Source: Methanobacteriota archaeon (GTDB lineage Archaea; Halobacteriota; Methanomicrobia; Methanomicrobiales; Methanomicrobiaceae). Taken from it: 64,000 nucleotides of DNA. Below the pieces are notes generated by a model. The model searched no databases and had not been told where the DNA came from. It worked only from the letters and a program-made list of their open reading frames with translations. The position numbers and the translations under genes were made by a program. Below, one piece after another: positions 34,743-44,146 of this stretch. The stretch lies in contig JAENYT010000002.1 in assembly GCA_016841665.1 (NCBI GenBank), forward strand, positions 62,001 to 126,000, read 5' to 3'. How positions within the stretch are numbered: the first letter of the stretch is position 1; each line of letters opens with the position of its first letter.

Positions 34743-35996
34743 ATGGCGGCAACGACAGTGGAAGCGATCTTTTCCCGCACCTGCGGAAAGGACGTCCATG
34801 CAGGTGATGTCATGATGGTTCCGGTCGACGGAGCGATGATCCATGACATCACCGGACCCCTCGCCATCCGCGTCTTTCAGCAGATGGGAGGAGAGCGGGT
34901 CTTCGATCCCGGGCGGGTGATCATGCTCTTTGACCACCAGGTCCCGGCCGATTCGATTCCTGCAGCAGAGAACCAGGCGTACATGCGGCAATTCGCCCGT
35001 GAGCAGGGAATTCACAACTACGACCTCCATGAGGGCGTCTGCCACCAGGTGGTCATGGAGAAGGGGCGGGCGGGACCTGGCGAGATCGTCGTGGGCACGG
35101 ACTCACATACCTGCACCTACGGGGCGGCGGGAGCCTTTGCCACCGGCATCGGGTCCACCGACATGGGATTCGTGCTCCGGTTCGGCGCCCTCTACTTCAG
35201 GGTCCCCGAGACCATTCGTATCGAGGTGAGCGGGGAATTCTCCCCCTTCGTGGGGCCAAAAGACCTGATCCTTGCCATTACGGGCGATATCGGTGCTGAC
35301 GGCGCCACATACAGGGCGCTGGAATTCGGGGGGGAGACGATTGCAGGCATGTCCATGGCAGGGAGGATGACCTGCTGCAACATGGCCATTGAAATGGGCG
35401 CGAAAACGGGCATCGTCCCGCCCGATGCGCTCACCTGGAAGTATATGGAGGAGCGCCGTGCCATATCCCCCTTCCGTCTTGAGAGCGATGCCGATGCCGC
35501 ATTCTGCGAGGTGCGGGAGTACGATGCCGCGGATCTGGTGCCGAAAGTGGCGGTGCCCCACAATGTCGACCATGTGGTGGATGTCACGGAGGTCGCCGGC
35601 ACCCGCGTAGACCAGGTATTTCTCGGGTCCTGCACGAACGGGCGGTTCGAGGATTTCCTGGAGGCCGCGGAGATCCTCGGTGACCGCTCGTTCTCACCCG
35701 ACGTGCGAGTACTGATCATCCCTGCATCGCGCGAGGAATACCTGAAGGTGCTTCGCGCAGGACTGATCGAGCGGTTCGTGGAAGCAGGAGCACTTGTGGA
35801 GGCACCCTGCTGCGGCCCCTGCATGGGCGGATCGTTCGGCCTGCTGGCCCCGGGCGAGGTGTCGCTCTCCACCTCGAACAGGAACTTCCGCGGCAGGCAG
35901 GGGAGCACCGGGGCAGAGGTCTACCTCTCTTCGCCGGCAACAGCGGCTGCAAGTGCTATTGCGGGCGAGATCACCGACCCGAGGGAGGTGAGTTGA
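34743..35996 (+). CDS. 3-isopropylmalate/homoaconitate dehydratase, large subunit
   Basis: 417 residues, short archaeal form. Fe-S ligands are Cys in GSCTNGRFEDF (about 295) and in CCGPCMGG (about 355-360). Isomerises 2-isopropylmalate (leucine) or homoaconitate-type substrates (coenzyme B or lysine). The next genes give the small subunit and a dehydrogenase. Without LeuA or AksA beside it, the substrate is not settled; I lean to LeuC. Confidence 0.88.
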   Translation: MAATTVEAIFSRTCGKDVHAGDVMMVPVDGAMIHDITGPLAIRVFQQMGGERVFDPGRVIMLFDHQVPADSIPAAENQAYMRQFAREQGIHNYDLHEGVCHQVVMEKGRAGPGEIVVGTDSHTCTYGAAGAFATGIGSTDMGFVLRFGALYFRVPETIRIEVSGEFSPFVGPKDLILAITGDIGADGATYRALEFGGETIAGMSMAGRMTCCNMAIEMGAKTGIVPPDALTWKYMEERRAISPFRLESDADAAFCEVREYDAADLVPKVAVPHNVDHVVDVTEVAGTRVDQVFLGSCTNGRFEDFLEAAEILGDRSFSPDVRVLIIPASREEYLKVLRAGLIERFVEAGALVEAPCCGPCMGGSFGLLAPGEVSLSTSNRNFRGRQGSTGAEVYLSSPATAAASAIAGEITDPREVS

Positions 35997-36493
35997 TGCG
36001 GGTGTGGAAGTTCGGCGATGACATCGACACCGATGCCATCATCCCGGGACGATTTCTGACCATCTACGACCCCCAAGAGCTGGCCCGCCATGCCTTTGAG
36101 GGCACGCGGGAGGATTTTGCCGCACAGGTGGAACCGGGCGACATGATCGTCGCCGGCAGGAATTTCGGGTGCGGGTCGTCGCGCGAGCACGCCCCCCTCG
36201 CCCTGAAGGGGGCGGGAATCGACATGGTGATCGCACGGTCGTTCGCCCGCATCTTTTACCGCAATGCCATCAACACGGGCCTGCTTCCCCTGATATGCGA
36301 ACAGGCGGACGCAATCGATGAGGGAAGCACAATCCGCGTCGACCTCGAAGAACACGTGGTCGAGGCCGCAGGAAAGCGCTATCCGCTTGAGCCGGTGCCC
36401 GGCTTCTTCCGTGAGATTGCTGATGCGGGCGGGCTGGTCGCCTGGGCGCGTACGCTGGAGGAGGTGGAGCTGTGCACCGGGTCGCGGTCATAG
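35996..36493 (+). CDS. 3-isopropylmalate/homoaconitate dehydratase, small subunit
   Basis: About 165 residues; swivel domain with [18 protein letters not shown] and the N-terminal substrate loop [18 protein letters not shown]. In homoaconitases of this type the loop reads YLRT, as I recall, whereas here it is FLTI, which lacks the Arg and argues against homoaconitate. The ATG overlaps the large-subunit stop. Confidence 0.88.
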   Translation: MRVWKFGDDIDTDAIIPGRFLTIYDPQELARHAFEGTREDFAAQVEPGDMIVAGRNFGCGSSREHAPLALKGAGIDMVIARSFARIFYRNAINTGLLPLICEQADAIDEGSTIRVDLEEHVVEAAGKRYPLEPVPGFFREIADAGGLVAWARTLEEVELCTGSRS

Positions 36494-37587
36494 GCGGTGA
36501 CGGGATCGGCCCGGAGATTATCGAGGCGGGAACCCGCGTCCTCGATGCTGCCGGTGAACGCTACGGATTCGATATCAGCTGGCAGCGGTTCGATATCGGC
36601 GCCGAACGCTACCTGGAGACAGGTATGCTGCTCACCGAAGACGATCTCGCAGAACTGGCCCGCTATCCGGCGATCTACTTCGGTGCGATCGGTGATGACC
36701 GGGTGAAACCGGGAATCCTCGAAAAAGGCATCCTTCTGGCGCTTCGCTTTGCCTTCGACCAGTACATCAACCTGCGCCCCATCCGGCTGCTGCGCGGGGT
36801 GCAGACACCGCTCGCAGGCAAAGGGCCGGAAGACATAGACTTCTTGGTCGTGCGGGAGAATACCGAGGATTTCTATGTAGGGATCGGATCCCGCCTGCAG
36901 GGCAGGGAGGCAAAAGAGCTCGAGGTAATACGCGATCTCTACTCCATCCGGTTCGATCTCGATGTGGAGAGCGATGCCGACGAGATCGCCTACCAGATCG
37001 GGGTGGTCTCCAGGGAAGGGTCCGAGCGTGCCATCCGCTACGCCTTCGATCTGGCCATGCGGCGCCGTAAAAAGGTGACCTCGGTGGATAAGGCGAATGT
37101 CCTCACCGATATCTATGGCCTCTGGAGGGACGTATTCGGCCAGGTCGCCGCCGGGTATCCTGACGTGGAAAGCGAATTCAATTTTGTCGATGCGGTGACG
37201 ATGTGGTTTGTGAAAAATCCGGAGTGGTTCGATGTCGTGGTCACGCCCAACATGTTCGGTGACATCATCACCGATCTGGGAGCGATGATCCAGGGGGGCC
37301 TCGGCCTCGCCCCCGGCGGCAACATCAACCCCGGAGGTACCTCCATGTTCGAGCCCATCCACGGATCAGCCCCAAAGTACCGCGGGCTGGGGGTGGCCAA
37401 CCCGGTGGCGACCATCTGGGCGGGATCAATGCTCCTCGATCACCTCGGCGAGCATGAGGCCGCCGATGCCGTGCTTTCAGCGATCGAGGCGAGCATTGCA
37501 CAGGGTGTAGTCACGAAGGATATGGGCGGATCGGTGGGAACCATGGCCGTGGCAGAGCATATCGCCGCCACGATTCTCACCTCCTGA
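36472..37587 (+). CDS. Isopropylmalate/isocitrate-family dehydrogenase
   Basis: 371 residues from GTG 36472. NAD-dependent beta-decarboxylating dehydrogenase: [11 protein letters not shown] at the start, [14 protein letters not shown], Lys and Asp in SVDKANVL and [12 protein letters not shown], and [15 protein letters not shown]. Probably LeuB, or AksF for 2-oxoacid elongation in coenzyme B synthesis. It overlaps the small subunit by 22 bases, making a three-gene operon. Confidence 0.88.
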   Translation: MHRVAVIGGDGIGPEIIEAGTRVLDAAGERYGFDISWQRFDIGAERYLETGMLLTEDDLAELARYPAIYFGAIGDDRVKPGILEKGILLALRFAFDQYINLRPIRLLRGVQTPLAGKGPEDIDFLVVRENTEDFYVGIGSRLQGREAKELEVIRDLYSIRFDLDVESDADEIAYQIGVVSREGSERAIRYAFDLAMRRRKKVTSVDKANVLTDIYGLWRDVFGQVAAGYPDVESEFNFVDAVTMWFVKNPEWFDVVVTPNMFGDIITDLGAMIQGGLGLAPGGNINPGGTSMFEPIHGSAPKYRGLGVANPVATIWAGSMLLDHLGEHEAADAVLSAIEASIAQGVVTKDMGGSVGTMAVAEHIAATILTS

Positions 37588-37590
37588 TTC

Positions 37591-37597
37591 TTTTTTT
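37591..37597 (+). terminator. T-run terminator after the leu-type operon
   Basis: Seven T begin 3 bases after the dehydrogenase stop, the usual archaeal terminator. Farther on, CCCGG-CAT-CCGGG followed by TGTTTTT (37679-37698) may be a second terminator or part of the next gene's leader. The 184-base gap also contains AT-rich ATAATTATCC (promoter-like, about 37661-37670). Confidence 0.5.
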
Positions 37598-37771
37598 ACC
37601 GTTTACCGGAGATTGTCCGGCGTATTTCATAATGTATATGTAGTCCCGCACGGGAAAACAATAATTATCCGCGCTTGGCCCGGCATCCGGGTGTTTTTGT
37701 GATTTTCACCTCTGTGCAGGATGTAGGATGCCATTTGGATCTGTCGGTAGGTTCGGCTGGGGGATAACGAT

Positions 37772-39514
37772 GTGAAGATCTACCAAAAAACCGGTGTGAT
37801 CATTCTGGCGACGCTGCTCGGTCTGTTGATCGTGCTCTATGCGGCATCGACCACCATCCTGCTTGGCGGGTTCGCCCAGATAGAAGCGGAAATCGCCATG
37901 AAGGACTGCGATCGCATGGTGTACGCTTTAGTCGACGACATCAATATGCTCGACGCAATGGTCTACGAGTGGGCATCTCGAGGCGAGACGCGTTCCTACG
38001 TGAGCGGGTATTCGTCCACGGGAGAGTCCATTGACCTCAGCGACCAGATCTTCGAACGGCTGGGCATCAATGTCGTCCTCGTCGTCAACGATCGCGGCCG
38101 GATTCTCGACAACATGGGCTATGACCTCGGAGCGCGTGCACCCGTTGCCGTGCCCGAAAGCCTGAAAGCGCATATCGGTGCAGGGCTCCCCCTCAGCACG
38201 CATACGGGTCCATATTCGGCGCTCAACGGGATTGTCATGCTCCCCGAAGGCCCCCTGCTGGTGGCATCCCGCCCGGTGCTGGTCCCCGGTTCTGATGAGG
38301 TGGCCGGATCGTTTGTCATGGGGCGCTTTCTCGACGGCGCGGAGGTCACCCGCATCTCCACCATGGTCTCCCTGCCGGTGGAGATCATCACCCCGCAGGT
38401 AGTGCTCGAGCACCCGGAATACGATGATATCTTCCAGCGCAGTGATCTCTCTCCCGAGCAGTTTGTCAGCAGGGATGAAGGCGACCATGTTGTGGTTGAC
38501 GCCCCGGTGAAGATTCAGTCCCTCGACGAGAATCACCTGGCAGGCTACAGCCTGATCAAGGATATTTATGGCTCGCCTGCGCTGATGATGCGGGCAGTCC
38601 TCCCCCGCGATATCTACGCGCAGGGGAAGATGAGTACGCTCTATTTCCTCCTGTTCCTCCTTGCCGGGGGGCTTATCTTCGCGGTGCTCGTCATCCTGTC
38701 GCTGGAACGTTCGGTCCTCTCGCGCCTCTCATTTCTCAGCGCCCGTGTCCATGCGATCGGTTCGCGGAAGGATTTCTCCGACCGCGTCTCGTTCGAAGGA
38801 GATGACGAGGTTTCCACGCTCGCATCGGCCATCAACGACATGCTCGCCGAGCTCGAGACCACCCAGCTCACCCTCCACGACCGCCTGAATGCCACCGAAG
38901 AGCGGTACCGGGTATTTTTCAATACCGGCACGGATGCCCTGCTCGTCCACGGCATCAGGCGCAACGGAACGCCGGACACCTTTATCGAGGCCAATGAGGC
39001 AGCCTGCAGCCAGCTGGGCTACTACCGCCACGAGATGCTCGAAATCACCCCTTTAGAGCTCCTCGGCCCCGGTGAAGAGGAGAAATACCCGCATATCATG
39101 CGGGATCTGCTCGATCACGAGCACAGCCTTTACGAAACCGTCTACAAGACCTATGACGGGGCATTCGTGCCGCTGGAGGTCAATGCCCATCTCTTCGAAC
39201 ATAATGGCAATGCCGCGGTTCTCCTGGTTGCCAGGAATATCAGCGAGCGCAAGGAAACGGAGAGACTCAAACTCGAGGCGTTCAAGCAGATAGAGAAGAA
39301 CATGGAGCAGTTTGCCATCCTCAACGACCACCTGAGAAACCCTCTCCAGGTGATCGTCGGCCTCACCATCCTCCAGGGAGAAAATGAAGTGATATCGGAG
39401 AAAATTCTCGGCCAGGTTGGAATCATCAACGATATCGTCCACCAGATCGACCAGGGATGGATCGAATCGGAAAAGATCCGCGACTGGCTGAAAAAATACT
39501 ACGAATTCGAGTGA
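37772..39514 (+). CDS. Membrane PAS sensor protein with truncated histidine-kinase end
   Basis: 580 residues from GTG 37772. Membrane segments at about 7-31 and 288-311 enclose a ~255-residue outer sensory domain (CHASE4-like). Then come HAMP (about 312-370), PAS (about 385-500) and a short C-terminal helix region with HLRNPLQVIVG, which looks like a HisKA H-box. No HATPase catalytic domain follows, so it cannot phosphorylate itself in the classic way. Such truncated sensors are frequent in Methanomicrobiales. No response regulator is adjacent. Confidence 0.8.
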   Translation: MKIYQKTGVIILATLLGLLIVLYAASTTILLGGFAQIEAEIAMKDCDRMVYALVDDINMLDAMVYEWASRGETRSYVSGYSSTGESIDLSDQIFERLGINVVLVVNDRGRILDNMGYDLGARAPVAVPESLKAHIGAGLPLSTHTGPYSALNGIVMLPEGPLLVASRPVLVPGSDEVAGSFVMGRFLDGAEVTRISTMVSLPVEIITPQVVLEHPEYDDIFQRSDLSPEQFVSRDEGDHVVVDAPVKIQSLDENHLAGYSLIKDIYGSPALMMRAVLPRDIYAQGKMSTLYFLLFLLAGGLIFAVLVILSLERSVLSRLSFLSARVHAIGSRKDFSDRVSFEGDDEVSTLASAINDMLAELETTQLTLHDRLNATEERYRVFFNTGTDALLVHGIRRNGTPDTFIEANEAACSQLGYYRHEMLEITPLELLGPGEEEKYPHIMRDLLDHEHSLYETVYKTYDGAFVPLEVNAHLFEHNGNAAVLLVARNISERKETERLKLEAFKQIEKNMEQFAILNDHLRNPLQVIVGLTILQGENEVISEKILGQVGIINDIVHQIDQGWIESEKIRDWLKKYYEFE

Positions 39515-39529
39515 GCTCCTGCCCCTCCT

Positions 39530-40663
39530 TTACGGCTTTCTTTTCGTGTCCATACAGGCATTGAGCACCGATTCCATGATCCCGAGCGCCCCCTCCGTTC
39601 CCGCGAGAGGGCGGTGGGCGAGGATGATCCTTCCTCGTATGGGCAGCGTGAGCGGGACGAAGGACGCACGCCCGGCGACCGTCTCTTCATAGGCCGACCC
39701 GATGACCAGATCCGGTGCGTGGTGCACGATCAGGTCGGTGATCTGATCGAGATCGCGGGTCTCGGCCACCGGAAAGGGCGACGTTCCGGGCCGGTTCCGC
39801 GACCCGATCACCACGATCTCCGCATCCAGGTAGTCCCGCAGCATGGTTGCTACCGCTTCCGCCTGACCGAATCCTGCAAAGATGGCGGTTGCAGGCGGAT
39901 CGAAGCGGCGGAGATGACGGTCGCAGGCATGGATGATCCGCTCTTCCGCCTCATCGATCAGATCCATGACAGGATCGATGTCCGCGTCGGTGCAGAGTGC
40001 GGCGATCCTTGAAAAGCAGGATTTGAGAGGCCTGATGCCCATAAGCGACCCCGCGTCCGTTCCCACTCCGGTGCGGAAATCGGGGTTTGCGGCAACTGTG
40101 ACCGGCGCGGCCCGATATGCTTTATGCAGGGTGTCGGCACAAAACCGCGTTGCGGGTGCGAGCCCCGCCATGGCCAGGAGGCGTTCCGCCTCCATCCTGT
40201 TGCCGGAGTAGAAGGGATCGGCGGAAAAAAGCCCGTCGATATTGATGCCCGCCCGCTGCTCGTCGACCTCTGGTTCGAGGGTGTCGATGGCCTTGCGCCA
40301 GCCGTCTTCCAGGTGCCCTGAAAACCCGGGCGCATCGACGATCATCACGTCGTAATCCTCCAGAAACAGGTGCATGTCCTCTCCAATAACCGAAGGCACG
40401 CATGTGTTGACGATGGCGAGCTTCTGATACAGTGAGGCAAGATCTCCCACCACCTCCTGCAGCCGCCGTTCCGCGCCGAAGATGACCTCCTCTTCGACCA
40501 GGAAGGTGGAGTGGACGGGCACGGGAACGAGCGTTTCTGTGTAGTAGTAGCAGCCGCTCGAGCCGTGCACGATCACGCCGAGATCCGAAAATCCTGCCAG
40601 GCAGGCCACCGCCCCGGTCATGGCGCAGGGCCAGAGGGGGTTGATGCAGCCCTGTTCACGCAT
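39530..40663 (-). CDS. Nitrogenase-like component 1 subunit (NifK-type), unknown substrate
   Basis: 377 residues from ATG 40663, whose start overlaps the stop of the preceding gene by 8 bases. Three Cys match the NifK P-cluster ligands in spacing: C13 (WPCAMTGA), C38 (HGSSGCYYY) and C88 (VNTCVPSVIGED). C6 and C21 are extra. The C-terminus is Rossmann-like (AIFAGFGQAEAV). It should pair with the NifD-type subunit to form a heterotetramer. No NifN/NifB-like features. Nitrogen fixation is unlikely because partners and cofactor ligands are missing. Confidence 0.8.
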   Translation of the reverse strand: MREQGCINPLWPCAMTGAVACLAGFSDLGVIVHGSSGCYYYTETLVPVPVHSTFLVEEEVIFGAERRLQEVVGDLASLYQKLAIVNTCVPSVIGEDMHLFLEDYDVMIVDAPGFSGHLEDGWRKAIDTLEPEVDEQRAGINIDGLFSADPFYSGNRMEAERLLAMAGLAPATRFCADTLHKAYRAAPVTVAANPDFRTGVGTDAGSLMGIRPLKSCFSRIAALCTDADIDPVMDLIDEAEERIIHACDRHLRRFDPPATAIFAGFGQAEAVATMLRDYLDAEIVVIGSRNRPGTSPFPVAETRDLDQITDLIVHHAPDLVIGSAYEETVAGRASFVPLTLPIRGRIILAHRPLAGTEGALGIMESVLNACMDTKRKP

Positions 40664-41699
40664 GGAGAAACCGCCTCCACTGGTGCAGCATCCGCCTGAT
40701 TCCCGCCGTTCCCACCGGCGTCCCGAAAGGAACCGGGATCTCCGTTCCCTCCGGCGCGATACGCAGGCCGATCGCACCGGCAACCTCCGAGAGAAGGAAG
40801 AACTCGGGGCACTGGAACCCGAACGGGGAAAGATTGATCACCTCCCCCCGGAGATCCGCAAAATCAGCCGCAACTTCTTCCTGCAGGGCCTTTTCTGCGG
40901 CGATGGCCTCGTTCGCCTTAATTCCGCAGGCATCCCCGATCGCCTGGAGAAATGCTCTCGTCCCCTGCAGCCCGACCGGAAAGCCGGATAGATAGGGCTG
41001 GCCGAACTGCTCATGGAAGTGCCTCCCGATCGGATCCAGCGCACCTTCACGCAGGATGTTTATGCTTCCTTCGGAAAAACGGGATATGTCGTCCACCCTC
41101 GTATTGCGCACGAACCGCACGTTGACTTCCAAATCCAGCAGCCCCAGAAGCCGTGCGACCTCCTCGTAGTTCTCCTCCACCTCGAACTCCAGGTTCTTCT
41201 CCCCGACGATGTTGATGCCGCCGTCGTGCGCCTCTGCCGGGGATACCAGGGTACCGATCCCCTTCAGGGCATTGACAAATCCCTCATTGAAGGACCCGCC
41301 CAAAAATCCCGCACTGTGAAGATGGATCACCGGCACTCCCCACTCGCGGCCGCAGACGGCGTCCGTATCGTCACCGATGGTCTCGGTGATGCAGGTGCTG
41401 ATCACACATACCGCCCGGGGTTTTCGCTGCAGCACCTGCTCGATGGTCCGCTCCAGTGCCTCCTCACCCCCGAAGATGATGTCCTGTTCGCCAAGACTGG
41501 TGGCGTAGACCCGGGGGAGAGGGAGCCGGTCTTGTTGGAGCAGCGTGGCGTGCAGGAGCGAGAGGTTGTGGTGAGCGCACCCGGTAGGGCCGTGCACTAC
41601 CGTCGGTGCATCGGGTATGAATGCACTGACGGCGAGTGCGCCGGTGATGGTGCAGCCCTCGTATCTAGACAAATTCAAGGGCAAGGGATTCGAGTTCAT
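40656..41699 (-). CDS. Nitrogenase-like component 1 subunit (NifD-type), unknown substrate
   Basis: 347 residues from ATG 41699 (inside the end of the NifH-like gene by 35 bases). The three NifD P-cluster cysteines are present with spacing like NifD 62/88/154: C16 (YEGCTITGA), C41 (HGPTGCAHH) and C103 ([12 protein letters not shown]). The later FeMo-cofactor Cys and His ligands of NifD are not recognisable, and the protein is much shorter than NifD (~480). It resembles the NflD/CfbD and methylthio-alkane reductase branch of the superfamily, but here two distinct subunits exist. Confidence 0.8.
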   Translation of the reverse strand: MNSNPLPLNLSRYEGCTITGALAVSAFIPDAPTVVHGPTGCAHHNLSLLHATLLQQDRLPLPRVYATSLGEQDIIFGGEEALERTIEQVLQRKPRAVCVISTCITETIGDDTDAVCGREWGVPVIHLHSAGFLGGSFNEGFVNALKGIGTLVSPAEAHDGGINIVGEKNLEFEVEENYEEVARLLGLLDLEVNVRFVRNTRVDDISRFSEGSINILREGALDPIGRHFHEQFGQPYLSGFPVGLQGTRAFLQAIGDACGIKANEAIAAEKALQEEVAADFADLRGEVINLSPFGFQCPEFFLLSEVAGAIGLRIAPEGTEIPVPFGTPVGTAGIRRMLHQWRRFLHA

Positions 41700-42477
41700 C
41701 CATATCAAGTGGAGTGGGTATGGTCATGGTGGTATTTTCAAGCACGCTGCCCGCAAGGGCCCGATACACCCCCGCCTGCGCGGCCTCCGGCGCGTACTCG
41801 ATGACCGTCTGCTTGTTGATCTCTGCCACCTGCACGATCCTGTCCCTGGGGACGTAGGCGATCAGCCGGGAGTTGATTCTGCGGGCGAACTCTTCCACGA
41901 GTGTCTTTTCATCGGTAATGTTTGCCGAATTGCAGATCACGCCGCCGAGGGCGCACTTGCTTCGCACTCTCCGGGAAAGGCGCGCGATCGCTTTGCAGAT
42001 GTTGTTGGCCGCATACAGCGACATGAGTTCACCCGACGTGACCAGGTAGATCTCCTGCGCATAGCCCTCCCGCATGGGCATGGCAAATCCGCCGCAGACG
42101 ACATCGCCGAGCACATCGTAGACGATGACATCGCCGCGGAGGGCATCGAGCCGCTCGAGCAGCTGGAAGGTGGCGATGATCCCCCGTCCCGCGCACCCGA
42201 CGCCGGGTTCCGGACCGCCTGCTTCCACGCAGCGGATGCCGCGATACCCCTCGAATACCACCTGATCTGCAGAAATGCCTTCATCCCCCTGCTCCCTGAC
42301 CTGGTCGAGGACGGTCGGTATCCACGTCCCGTGCATGAGCATCCGCGTGCTGTCATGTTTGGGATCGCAGCCGATCTGCATGATATCCAGACCCCTATCC
42401 GCGAGCGCGGCGGAGAGGTTTGCCGATGTGGTTGACTTGCCTATGCCACCCTTGCCGTAGAGGGCAATCTGCTTCAT
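41665..42477 (-). CDS. NifH-like ATP-dependent iron protein
   Basis: 270 residues. P-loop GKGGIGKST (about 8-16), GCDPKHDST, and the two cluster-binding Cys in [11 protein letters not shown] and [10 protein letters not shown], so it can bind a 4Fe-4S cluster between subunits and pass electrons with ATP hydrolysis. NifH, BchL and CfbC share this design. It is first in a three-gene operon with the two component 1-like subunits, which shows its electron acceptor. Confidence 0.9.
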   Translation of the reverse strand: MKQIALYGKGGIGKSTTSANLSAALADRGLDIMQIGCDPKHDSTRMLMHGTWIPTVLDQVREQGDEGISADQVVFEGYRGIRCVEAGGPEPGVGCAGRGIIATFQLLERLDALRGDVIVYDVLGDVVCGGFAMPMREGYAQEIYLVTSGELMSLYAANNICKAIARLSRRVRSKCALGGVICNSANITDEKTLVEEFARRINSRLIAYVPRDRIVQVAEINKQTVIEYAPEAAQAGVYRALAGSVLENTTMTIPTPLDMDELESLALEFV

Positions 42478-42497
42478 TGTATACAGGTACGATCTGC

Positions 42498-42517
42498 ATC
42501 AATATTATTTCATTGAT
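42498..42517. promoter_or_regulatory. Operator-like inverted repeat over the TATA box of the nitrogenase-like operon
   Basis: ATCAAT-N8-ATTGAT (42498-42517) overlaps AATATTATTT (42501-42510), the TATA-like element about 25-30 bases before the NifH-like ATG at 42477. A dimeric repressor bound here would block the TATA box. It differs from the GGAA-N-TTCC pattern known for NrpR at methanogen nif genes. Confidence 0.5.
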
Positions 42518-42576
42518 ATAAACGCAATTTTTGTGGTGTTAGAGAAGTTCTAAAAAGGAATGCATGATACTGTTTA

Positions 42577-44028
42577 CTATCTCCTGAATACCCCGGAAAT
42601 CAGTGCAATCACCGGAACGACCTCGAGCCTGCCCACCCACATCGTGATGATGAAACACATTTTTACCGAGTCTACCATGGCCGGAGAAGTGAATCCTGTG
42701 CTGATCCCTACATTGCTCATCGCCGACACGATTTCAAATAGGATCGTGCTTGTATCAAACATCTGCGATTGAAAATGCAGGACGAGGATGAGTATGACAA
42801 ATATGAAAAAATTGTAGAGAAGTATGATCAGCATATTTTTGGAGACCTCCAGTTCGGCGATTCTCTTTGGTATGACCTTTCCTCCATAGCGGAAGGGGAT
42901 GAGAGCGTGTTTGCTAATAAAAATGCGCCGGAACCACCAGATTTGACCCTGTATTCCCAGAACCACACGGGAGAGTTTGATGCCTCCGGCCGTACTTCCT
43001 GAGGAACCTCCAATCATCATGAGAAATGTTAAAAAAAACACCGTAGGCTTTGCCCAGAGATAAGGGGACGTGATCTGAAATCCGCAACAGGTGATTCCTG
43101 CGACGGTCATAAAAAGACTCTGGCGCAGGGCAGATACGGGTTCGAGACGGTTGAGTGTAGAGAGGTCATAGAAGACCACGAACGTCCCGACCATGATCAG
43201 GAAAAAAAGGAGCCATGCCTGTTCATCCCCAAAAAAGCTTATTTTCTTTTTTCTTACCATCAGGTAATATAGTTTGAAGGGGAGCGCTCCGGCGATCATG
43301 ATTGGAATGACCAGCATCTCCAGCAGTCCGTTATGATAGTACGTGATTCCCTCGGTATGAATCGAAAATCCACCCGTGGAGATGGCGGTCATGGCGATAT
43401 TTGTTGCATCCCATACCGTGATACCGGAAATCAGGAGGAGTCCTGTGGAGAGCACGGTCAGGGTGATATAGATCTTCCACATCTGAAGGCCGGTGGCAAC
43501 CACACTGGGCATCAATGCTTCGGTCCTTCCCTCAAAGCGATAGAGCCTGAACCGGGTCAAGTCTGACCTATGGGCGAGTGCGATGGTGAAGGCGACGATT
43601 CCGATGCCACCGAGCCACTGCATATAGGTTCGCCAGAACAGCAGGGTATAGGGTAGTGCATCAACTGAAGGGACGAGGGAGAGGCCTGTCGATGTCCATC
43701 CCGACATTGCCTCAAACACGGCATCAATGTAGGGCATTCCGGTCGCAATCGTGAAAGGGAACGCACCGATAAGTGCGCAGGCAAGCCAGATGACGGCGAT
43801 TGCACCAAATGCCGTAAATGTACTCTCTTCCCCCTCCCGACGAGGCTTGAGGGTGAGAGTTCTCCCGAGGATCTGGAGGGTGAAGGGAACGGTTGCCATG
43901 GGGATGAGCAAATGCCATTCTTGAAATAGAATCGAAACCACGAGGGGCAGACCGGTGGCAAAGCTCAGGGTTATGAAGATGGTGCCGACATCATGAGCGA
44001 CGATCAGGAACTGATCGATCCTGTGCAT
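42577..44028 (-). CDS. TrkH-family potassium uptake protein (first copy)
   Basis: 483 residues, about ten or more membrane segments. The four selectivity-filter loops read TSTGLSL, ISTGGFS, CCGFQIT and GISTGFTS; the third has Cys-Cys-Gly where Thr-x-Gly is usual. Potassium-importing channel-like subunit that normally needs a TrkA ring, which is not encoded nearby. Its codons are more A/T-rich than neighbours, hinting at a different history from its paralogue at 44147. Confidence 0.9.
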   Translation of the reverse strand: MHRIDQFLIVAHDVGTIFITLSFATGLPLVVSILFQEWHLLIPMATVPFTLQILGRTLTLKPRREGEESTFTAFGAIAVIWLACALIGAFPFTIATGMPYIDAVFEAMSGWTSTGLSLVPSVDALPYTLLFWRTYMQWLGGIGIVAFTIALAHRSDLTRFRLYRFEGRTEALMPSVVATGLQMWKIYITLTVLSTGLLLISGITVWDATNIAMTAISTGGFSIHTEGITYYHNGLLEMLVIPIMIAGALPFKLYYLMVRKKKISFFGDEQAWLLFFLIMVGTFVVFYDLSTLNRLEPVSALRQSLFMTVAGITCCGFQITSPYLWAKPTVFFLTFLMMIGGSSGSTAGGIKLSRVVLGIQGQIWWFRRIFISKHALIPFRYGGKVIPKRIAELEVSKNMLIILLYNFFIFVILILVLHFQSQMFDTSTILFEIVSAMSNVGISTGFTSPAMVDSVKMCFIITMWVGRLEVVPVIALISGVFRR

Positions 44029-44146
44029 TGAGGACTGATATCCTATATATGTATTTTATTTTTCTTCTCCAGGAAGGATTCGTCCTGATCAGCGCATAGC
44101 TGCCGAAATTATCCTTTATTCGGAGCAAGCCGGGTGGATTGCGAAG

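Noticed and set aside
37770-37775. ATG at 37770 as the start of the PAS sensor
   Set aside because: It is out of frame and meets TGA at once; GTG 37772 is in frame with a ribosome site upstream.
39530-42477. Classical nitrogen fixation operon
   Set aside because: No nifE, nifN, nifB or glnB-type genes nearby, component 1 proteins are too short, and FeMo-co ligands are not seen.
39530-42477. Plain CfbC/CfbD (coenzyme F430) complex
   Set aside because: CfbD is a single homodimeric subunit; here two different subunits follow the NifH-like gene, and no cfbA, cfbB or cfbE is adjacent. Kept as an alternative, not excluded.
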